Below are positions 57,601 to 64,000 of a DNA stretch of 64,000 nt, piece by piece; the stretch's first letter is position 1, and each line of letters opens with the position of its first letter. The position numbers and the translations under genes were made by a program. The stretch is from Tolypeutes matacus (taxonomy: Eukaryota > Chordata > Mammalia > Cingulata > Chlamyphoridae), in NCBI GenBank assembly GCA_026826555.1, contig JAKSZT010054573.1, forward strand, positions 702,505-766,504. The letters are read 5' to 3'. Under the pieces are notes generated by a model that did not search any database, was not told the origin of the DNA, and saw only the letters and a program-made list of their open reading frames with translations.

Positions 57601-58930
57601 TACTGTGGGCTTCCAGCCTCTGGGTCGGAAACCACTGGAGTCACAGCCCATTGCTGGTGATTCCTCTGCATCTTAATGAGGGCTTTCTTAAGACGTTTTT
57701 TGTTGTTTTTTTTTAATTTAAGACTATCTTAGCCCTCTCTTCTTCCTAGATTTTCACCGCTTGGAGGGGAATGAGCGGTGGTGGGAGTAGAGGGAAGGAA
57801 GCCCCAAAGTACTCCTTAAATGCTCTATTGGTGGAAAAGACACCTGCTTTATTAGGAAGTCTGGGAGCTGGCTCTGGATTGGCCTCTAACTGAAATGGCC
57901 ATGGGCAGATCAGCAGCATCTCTCTGCACCTCAGTGTCTACGAGGTTGGAGAGTACTTTTTTCCAGGTGCAGTCTTACTCAGAAGCCCAGAGCTAGCTTT
58001 GGGTGAAGCCAGGTCATTGGGTGGGGGGTGATGGTGGTGTTTGTCCTCTCTTGCCCCAGCCTCCTGCAGTGCCCCTGAGGAATTCCTCAGAACTCGTAGG
58101 AGCGTTCAGAGCACAGGGTGCTCAGGGAACCAGAGCATCCCCAAGGTCTCGTCAGGTCTCAGTCTAGGACTTACTGTGGCGGCAGAGGTGGATGCTTGGT
58201 CTGCCTGCGTGGAGCCTGCCCTGGCGCAAGTCAGGTCTCCTTGGATGGAAACTATGGTGGATAGTTGAAAGTTGATGATCTGAACCCACCTCAAACATGT
58301 AGTGGATGATGTGGACCAAACCAGGTTCTTATTGGCCTATTTATAACTCACGATGAGTTAGACAGCATAAGTGCCATCCGTTATTGGAGGCTCTGCGGGG
58401 AGGAAATTCAATAGCCACCTTCATTTTGCTGTTCCTAAGAGTTTTATTTTCTATGCTGTGGAGTGTATACATACACAGTGATAAAAATGAATGATTTTTG
58501 TTAATAGAAGAAAGATTGTCTAAGCGCATCTGAAGAAGATGGGTTTTGCAAGTGTTTGGCATTTTAATCAGATTATATGCCAGATTTTGTTCCTTAAGCA
58601 ATCGATCAAGTGGAAGAAGAAAGAAAGTAATATAAAACCCAGCTTTGGGCAGATCTGAGGACAATAAAATGACCTAACTATCTAGAAATACACGAACAAT
58701 AGCAAAACACAGCCAGGCAATTGCACGGCATCTAGTGAAGGGCCTAATATGCATAAGGGAGAAAAATTTATGTTTTTTCTGATAATTGGATTCAGAAGAC
58801 AATAGTACTTACCTAAAAGACAGAGAATGAGAATGAACTGGCACATAGGTGAAGGGAAAATGACATGACACTGTCATTCTATGACGCTGAATTTTTTGTG
58901 CTAAGCTCTGTTTTAGCTGAATCCTGCACA
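54700..58930. other. Mostly unassigned sequence
   Basis: No gene was recognised. Short old-repeat ends are visible at 56,740-56,825 (TATAAATAAGCATTCAATAA, L2/MIR-like) and perhaps at 57,885-57,950. The rest is unassigned, with scattered G-rich and A-rich tracts. Confidence 0.4.
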
Positions 58931-58939
58931 TTCTGATGT

Positions 58940-59275
58940 TTTAGTTTCATTATCATTCACTTCAAAGTATTTTCTAATTTCCATTGGCATTCCTTCTTTG
59001 GCCTGTTGATTATTTAAAAGTGTGTGGCTTGGGAATTGGTTGGGCTCCCATTTACCATATGGGAGGCCCCGGGTTCGATTCCCGGGGCCTCCTGGTGAAG
59101 GCGAGCCAGCCCGTGTGGCGCAGTGAGCTGGTGCAGCAGGATGACCCAACAAAGGCAGATAAGCAGACACAGAAAAATGAAAGCCAATGGACACAGCGAG
59201 CACAAGCAGCAAGGGGGGATAAATTAAATAAATAATAAACCTTAAAAAAAAAAGTGCGTGGCTTAATTTAAAAAT
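58940..59275 (-). mobile_element. Old L1 ORF2 fragment, split by a SINE
   Basis: Antisense ORF2 phrases: TTCATTATCATTCACTTCAA, ATTATTTAAAAGTGTGTGGC, resuming after the SINE with GGCTTAATTTAAAAATATTT. No frame is preserved. Confidence 0.7.
59031..59250 (+). mobile_element. tRNA-derived SINE (DAS-like, longer body)
   Basis: Head without the first bases (GGGAATTGGTTGGGCTCCCA), B-box GGGTTCGATTCCC, then a body with AGACACAGAAAAATGAAAGC and GCGAGCACAAGCAGCAAG, and an AAATAAATAATAAA tail. TSDs of 15 bp with one mismatch are at 59,016-59,030 and 59,251-59,265. Confidence 0.93.
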
Positions 59276-59279
59276 ATTT

Positions 59280-59603
59280 GTGTTGCCAGAACGCTCTGGG
59301 TTTCTAGGTTCTTGGCTACGTGGCAGAAAGGAATTTAAGGACCCGCCATAGGTGTAGGCAAGGGAGTAAAGAGTTTATTGAGAAAGGAGAAGATGCCAGA
59401 GTGCACTCTAGAGCTTTGAGTGCAGGCGTGCTGCAGAGTGAGATGTGCAACGGCCCCGGGGCAGGCCTCTTTAGGGCCTTTCCTCCCCCTCTTCCCCCTG
59501 TTGAGGAGGGAGCTCAGCTGTTTGCTGTCCTGACTGGCGGCCTTTCCACCTTACCTGTCAGCTTTCAGGAAACCAGGCGGCAGGCCTCTGTGTTTGGAGT
59601 TCC
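59280..59603. other. GC-rich unassigned stretch, possibly LTR-derived
   Basis: GC-rich with an antisense polyadenylation-like AGAGTTTATTGAGAAAGG at about 59,370. It appears to continue after 60,121, with the retrocopy inserted between. The identity is not known. Confidence 0.3.
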
Positions 59604-59613
59604 CCGGGGGCTT

Positions 59614-60120
59614 GTTTTTTTTTTTTTTTTTTTTTTTTTTTAGTCAGCAAAAGTTTGATTTATTTTATATTCCTGACACACTGTCTAAACTTTTTAGTAA
59701 TACAATGTGGGTGCTAGGGTGCCCAAAAATACAGAATTTTCATCTCCCCATTCAGAAAGTTGCCAGCATAATTGTTCCTAGAATTAAAGAACCTTATATC
59801 AGGAGGAGGGTGGGAATGGGATGGGGCTAAGTCATGGGCCTGACTGACTAGGAAGGCGGTGAAAGTGAGGGTGAAGAGGGGCTGCCGTGAAAGAGGTATT
59901 AGGCAATCTCTAAGACAGCAAGTCTTTAGAGAAAGGCTCAACAGTTCTAGACTTACCTGACCATGTGCAATACTGACTCTGTTCCTTGTTGACTATATGG
60001 TTATGGGAGAGTCTTTAAACACCATTGCCTCAATTTCCCCATCTGCAAATGGGGACAAAAAACGTCCGGTGCAACGTTGTTGTGAATAACACATGCAAAA
60101 TCCCAGGAAAATTCATGGTG
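59614..60120 (-). pseudogene. Candidate processed retrocopy of a transcript end
   Basis: A run of T at 59,615-59,641 is a poly-A tail on the minus strand. About 18 bases before the tail the minus strand carries AATAAA (AAAATAAATCAAACTTTTGC), as in a real mRNA 3' end. The flanks CCGGGGGCTTGTTTT (59,604-59,618) and CCGGGGGCTTCTTTT (60,121-60,135) match at 14 of 15. The sense strand at the insertion point reads CTC/AAAAG, near the L1 endonuclease consensus TT/AAAA. I recognise no protein; the inserted part may be 3'UTR only. It contains a MIR-like piece (59,950-60,110). The parent gene is unknown. Confidence 0.5.
59950..60110 (+). mobile_element. MIR-like fragment
   Basis: TTGTTGACTATATGGTTATG, CCATTGCCTCAATTTCCCCA, TCTGCAAATGGGGACAAAAA and GTTGTTGTGAATAACACATG follow MIR order. 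Confidence 0.6.
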
Positions 60121-60135
60121 CCGGGGGCTTCTTTT

Positions 60136-61131
60136 GAGCCCGGGAGTTTCAGACGGGATCTCGAGACCAGGGTCTTGGCGGGCCGTGTTCTCAAGCAGCT
60201 GCCTCCCTCAGGGGTTGCCAGGTGGGGTCTCAGCTGTGATGGCTACAGCTTACTAACCTGCCTCATTTGGAGATATATTTATCATGCAGGCTGCTAAAAT
60301 ATTGCATAATTCCCAAATTTGGCTAATTCTCTTGTATAAAGTACTTAGGATAAGTACATTAATTAGACATATATTGTTAGTGCTGGTCTAATAATTATAT
60401 GTTATAACAGTTCATAATTTTGCTTCCATTTCCTCAAAGCAGCAAAATGTTTTAGTTGAATTTTAAATTTCGCTAGATACAGTTTTTGAATGCTCCTTCC
60501 TTCTTGATCAGTTGCATAAAGTTCCTGCTCTCTGATATAACTTTAGAAATATGCAAATTGTTTGGAATTCCTAACTCCTTATTATAGATTTGTGGCTTAA
60601 ATTTCCAAGTACTAGTTTCCTGTCCTAATAGCAAGTAGACTGCTTATGTCAGGGATGCTTCGCCCAAGCATGGGTCAAATGAAACAAAAGTGTGATATGC
60701 CCAAGAAGACATTTTTGGTTAGACTGCCTGTTGTGAGGCACACGTGTCCAATGTCCATCCCTACGGAAGCTGTCCACAGCGAAAGCTGAAGTGTGCTGGG
60801 CCATTCCGGACCTTTGAGCCACACAGAAGGTCACAGGAAGTCCTGCAGCAGGACCACAATAGAACAGATTCTTAATCCCAAAGAATGGGGGCTTATTTTG
60901 GCCTGTTGCCTTTGCAGGCAGTCATCATTTCATTTAGTGTCTGAAAGTGGAAGTAGCTCCAGGCAGCTGTGTGGCCCAGGAGTCCAGGCTCTGTGCTCTG
61001 CTTACCAGATGCCAGTGGTCAGTGTCAGAAACTCATCCACACCAGATGGCAGTTGATCGGGACACGCCAAGCACGTGCATCAGAACCCAAAGTGTTTAAT
61101 GCTTTGGGAATTAAAAAAAACAACCACGGTG
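60136..61131. other. Unassigned sequence
   Basis: GC-rich to about 60,250, then AT-rich. No gene or nameable repeat. Confidence 0.4.
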
Positions 61132-61143
61132 CTCCTGTTTTTT

Positions 61144-61240
61144 GTTTCGTTTTTTTTTTCACCGGGAGGTCCCGGGGATCAAACCCAGGTCCTTCCATAT
61201 GGGAGACGGACGCCCAGCCACTTGGGCCACATCCATCCCC
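61144..61240 (-). mobile_element. tRNA-derived SINE (DAS-like, short type)
   Basis: Head on the minus strand GGGGGATGGATGTGGCCCAA, B-box-like GGGTTTGATCCC, then a tail that is T-rich on the plus strand. TSDs of 12 bp with one mismatch are CTCCTGTTTTTT (61,132-61,143) and CTCCTCTTTTTT (61,241-61,252). Confidence 0.85.
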
Positions 61241-61362
61241 CTCCTCTTTTTTAACCTTAATACTTGACTCTGATTGTTGAAGGTTTTGTTTGAACCAAAA
61301 ATAGCTTGTACATCAAACCCCAAACATTTAACACATTTAAGGCAGTGAATTATAATTAAGAT

Positions 61363-61560
61363 CAGTGGTTCTCCCCCAGGGGGCTTAGGGATATTTATAG
61401 GGAACTTTTTTATTGCCTTGATGGTTGGAGGGCTGTTCTACATCTGATGCAAATACAGGACCAACCCAGATGCCATTTGCACATCTAAGCTAATAAAAAA
61501 AAAAACATTTATAATGCTCTGAGGCTAGAATTATACTATTTTATATGTAAAGCAGAGTAT
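61363..61560 (+). mobile_element. Possible MER20-like hAT fragment
   Basis: Begins CAGTGGTTCTCCCCCAGGGG, a hAT-Charlie-type end, followed by a degenerate GGAGGGCTGTTCTACATCTG block. No right end or TSD was found. Confidence 0.35.
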
Positions 61561-61564
61561 TTTT

Positions 61565-62184
61565 TGAAAAACCATAATATACATTGGATTTTCTAGGATT
61601 GCAACTATAAAATTTGGGGGTAGGCTGTACTCTTTTTTTTTCCTTCATAAGTTTACAAAGAGTTTTTCACCATTCTGGAAAATCATGTTGCCAAATTGTA
61701 ATGCTGTTCACGGTGGTTAAATGACCAAGAAAAAGGAGTTGGTGTCAGTGTCAACCTCAATTTATCACTGTCGGATTCATGCAAGTACCTAAATGCATGA
61801 ATGCTCGATCATAGTGTTAAGACTGTCGGAAGTATATGTTTACAGTTTCTTATTTCTGAATTTTATTCCTGAATATTAAAGGAGGCATTATAAAATATTT
61901 ATGGTTATAAAATAGGAGCAAAGAATTTTAGAGAATGGGGAAATAGCTCTTTTCGGACCAACCCACATGAGGGTAACTCTAATCTCTGAACAACATATTT
62001 TTTAAAAATCTCAGATATGTGGAAGAACCAGAGGTCATTCAGAAGCACCAAATGGACAGTCCCGCTGGAAGGCCCCAGAGAGCAAGCGAAAGTATCCACG
62101 TGTCGTGCTGGGCAGACAAGGATAGCCCTGGGGGAATTTCCCACTATCAGGGATTTTTGTCTGATTTTCCAGTGCATGTCAAAG
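61565..62184. other. Unassigned sequence
   Basis: No gene or nameable repeat. Confidence 0.4.
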
Positions 62185-62995
62185 TTGTTGACACTCTACT
62201 GTAGTCTATTAAATGTACAATAGCATTATGCCTAAAAAACAAGGTACATACTTTAATTAAAAAATACTTTATTGCTAAAAAAAAAAAAAAAAAAAAAGAA
62301 GAAGCTGCTATAATTGGAGCCTTCAGCAAGTTTTCATCTTTTTGCTGGTGGAGGGTCTTGCCTCAATGTTGGTTGCTGAAGGATGAGGCGGCTGTGACAA
62401 TTTCTTAAAATAAGACAACAATGAAGTTTGCCACATTAATCGACTCTTCTTTTCGTGAATGATTTCTCTGTAGCATGTGATGCTATTTGATAGCATTTTA
62501 CTCACTGCAGAACTTCTTTCAAAATTGGAGTCAATTGTCTCAAGTCCTGCCACTGCTTTGTCATCTAAGTTGATGTAATACTCTAAATCCCTTGTTGTCA
62601 TTTCAACCATGTTCACAGCATCTTTACCTGGAGTAGATTCCATTTCAAGAAACCACTTTCTTTGCTACTCCATAGGAAGCAAATCCTCTGTTCAAGTTTT
62701 CTCATGAGATGGCAGCAGTTCAGTCCCATCTTCAGCCTCCACTTCTTTTTTTTTTTTTTTTAAAGATTTTATTTATTTATTCATTTATCCCCCCCTTGCT
62801 GCCTGTGCTCGCTGGGTCAGCTAACCACGCCATGCGGGCGGGCCTGCCTTCACCAGGAGGCCCCGGGAACCGAACCCGGGGCCTCCCATATGGTAAACAG
62901 GAGCCCTACTGATTGAGCCACAGCTGCTTCCCGCAGCCTCCACTTCTAACTCTAGTTCTCTTGTTATTTCTATCACAACTGCAGTTACTTCCTAA
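62185..62995 (-). mobile_element. Tigger1 DNA transposon fragment, split by a SINE
   Basis: The pogo-class Tigger1 right end is visible antisense: CAATAGCATTATGCCTAAAA and AATACTTTATTGCTAAAAAA. After this comes the C-terminal part of the transposase in an open minus-strand frame at 62,323-62,643 (106 codons, residues such as [53 protein letters not shown]). The DDE catalytic domain and the other terminus are missing. A run of A at about 62,278-62,297 has expanded next to the frame. A SINE is inserted at 62,747-62,933. The protein tail resembles that of human TIGD1-type proteins, which derive from the same transposon; I see nothing that suggests a functional gene. Confidence 0.85.
62747..62933 (-). 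mobile_element. tRNA-derived SINE (DAS-like, monomer)
   Basis: Nearly the same sequence as 31,700-31,879. A perfect 14-bp TSD CAGCCTCCACTTCT is at 62,733-62,746 and 62,934-62,947. It lies inside Tigger1. Confidence 0.96.
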
Positions 62996-62999
62996 AACA

Positions 63000-63500
63000 A
63001 TTGGACACTATTTTGCAAAATGAAAAAAAAAATGGACCTTGATATAAACCTCACACTTTATATAACACTTAACACAAAATGCATCATTTATCTAAATGTA
63101 AAGCATAAAATTATAAAACTCTGGGAAGAAAATATAGGGGGAAATCTTCATAACATTAGATTAGGCAAAGATTTCTTAGATATGGCACCAAAAGTATGAT
63201 TCATAAAAGGTAAAAAAATGTATCAGCTGAACTACATCAAAATTAAAAACTTCTGCTCTCTGATAGCGTAAATAAAATGAAAAAACAAGCCACAGATTTG
63301 GAGAAGATATTTGCAAATCACATATCCCAGAAAAGACTTGTAGGCAGATATCAATTCTCCCAATATGGATTTATGGGTTCAGTGCCATCCCAACCAATAT
63401 TCTTCCAGGTTTCTATAGAATGACAAAGCCATTCTAATATTTATAAGGAAATAGACCTAAATTTGTATAGAAAGGACCTAGAATTTCTAAAGCAATCTTG
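63000..63500 (+). mobile_element. Old L1 ORF2 pieces in non-standard order
   Basis: 63,060-63,340 matches the ORF2 C-terminal region (GATTAGGCAAAGATTTCTTA, CATCAAAATTAAAAACTTCT, AATCACATATCCCAGAAAAG). 63,345-63,500 matches a part that lies upstream of it in intact ORF2 (GGGTTCAGTGCCATCCCAAC, AAGCAATCTTGAAAAATAAC). Both are in plus orientation, so the order is reversed: two L1 fragments or a rearrangement. Confidence 0.7.
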
Positions 63501-63517
63501 AAAAATAACCAGATTGG

Positions 63518-63983
63518 GGAAGCGGATGTGGCTCAAGTGATTGAGCTCCCACCTACCACATGGGAGGTCCCTGGTTTGGTTCCTGGTGCCTCCTAATCCT
63601 TGACAGCGAGCTGGCGCGATGGGCAGGCTTGGCAACCTGACACAACAAGAGACACAAGAAGAAAAACATAATGAGAGACACAACAACGCAGGGAGTGAAG
63701 GTTCCCGGTGCCTCCTAAAGAAGACAATGAGCTATCATGACGGGCGAGCTGACACAACAAGGTGACGCAACAAGAGACACGAAGAAAAACACAATGAGAG
63801 ACACAACAAAGCAGGGAATAGAGGTGGCTTAAGCGATTAGGTTCGTCCCTCCCACATTGGAGGTCCCGGGTTTGGTTTCCTAAAGAAACAAAGAAGATGA
63901 ATGGACACAGCAAGTGCAAACAACAGCGGGGGTTGGGGGTGGGGGAGAGAAATAAATAAATAAAATAAATCTTTAAAAAAAAG
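63518..63983 (+). mobile_element. Composite two-headed tRNA-SINE
   Basis: First head GAAGCGGATGTGGCTCAAGT with degenerate B-box GGTTTGGTTCC. Body with two copies of a block containing GAGACACAA, ACAACAAGAGACAC and AAAACA(T/C)AATGAGAGACAC. Second head AGAGGTGGCTTAAGCGATTA with GGGTTTGGTTTCC. Tail AAATAAATAAATAAAATAAA. TSDs of 17 bp with two mismatches are at 63,501-63,517 and 63,984-64,000. Same plan as 8,383-8,864. Confidence 0.92.
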
Positions 63984-64000
63984 AAAAAGAACCAAATTGG

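Noticed and set aside
1..64000. CRISPR array, phage, operon or bacterial contamination
   Set aside because: There are no regularly spaced identical repeats with unique spacers and no dense long genes; the repeat content is wholly mammalian.

Overview
The window is nuclear DNA of a placental mammal, and most likely of a xenarthran (armadillo group). The main reason is the set of tRNA-derived SINEs whose heads read GGAAGCGG(A/C)TGTGGCTCA. They have Pol III A- and B-box-like blocks, a TAAATAAATAAA-type tail and clear target-site duplications (TSDs), and they match what I remember of the armadillo DAS-SINE group. Copies of L1, MIR, L2-like, MaLR/MLT1-type LTR, hAT-Charlie-type and Tigger1 elements are also as expected for a placental genome. 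I found no host protein-coding gene, rRNA, tRNA gene, CRISPR array or operon. Open reading frames beyond chance length belong to L1 ORF1/ORF2 remains or a Tigger1 transposase tail, or are low-complexity artefacts. One weak exon-like interval is noted at 13,576-13,722.

Layout. 1-8,900: a solo LTR, an old ORF1-bearing L1/HAL1-like element with a GC-rich 5' end, an LTR nested in an older MLT1-type LTR, and two long composite SINEs. 8,900-14,750: mostly sequence I cannot assign. 14,750-24,170: an MLT1-type LTR, a MIR, then an old minus-strand L1 split by a nearly full-length younger minus-strand L1 (15,824-22,389). The younger copy has a poly-T start, short 3'UTR, broken ORF2, ORF1 with an in-frame stop, a long 5'UTR and a YY1-like motif at its 5' end. 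25,195-35,000: L1 3'-end remains, a long 3'UTR-only L1 copy and a second long minus-strand L1 (28,556 to about 34,960). The second L1 carries two SINEs and has lost almost all of the endonuclease domain.

35,000-64,000: scattered old repeats (MIR, MER5A, L2-like, a hAT MITE, MLT1-type LTRs, L1 3' ends, a Tigger1 fragment with a SINE inside), several SINEs with TSDs, a probable processed retrocopy of a transcript end (59,614-60,120), and long unassigned stretches. Two assembly gaps (16,385-16,484 and 50,482-50,881) are both flanked by repeated sequence, which points to misjoined or unmerged contigs.

Nothing here works as a gene system. The content is a record of layered retrotransposition: DNA transposons and old L1/MIR/LTRs first, then L1 insertions into L1s, then SINEs that presumably used L1 enzymes in trans. 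I see no convincing new biological system. The points most worth a second look are the L1-in-L1 nesting, the endonuclease-deleted L1, the composite two-headed SINEs, the candidate retrocopy and the two gap artefacts. Repeat family names come from memory of consensus sequences and were not checked against a library.
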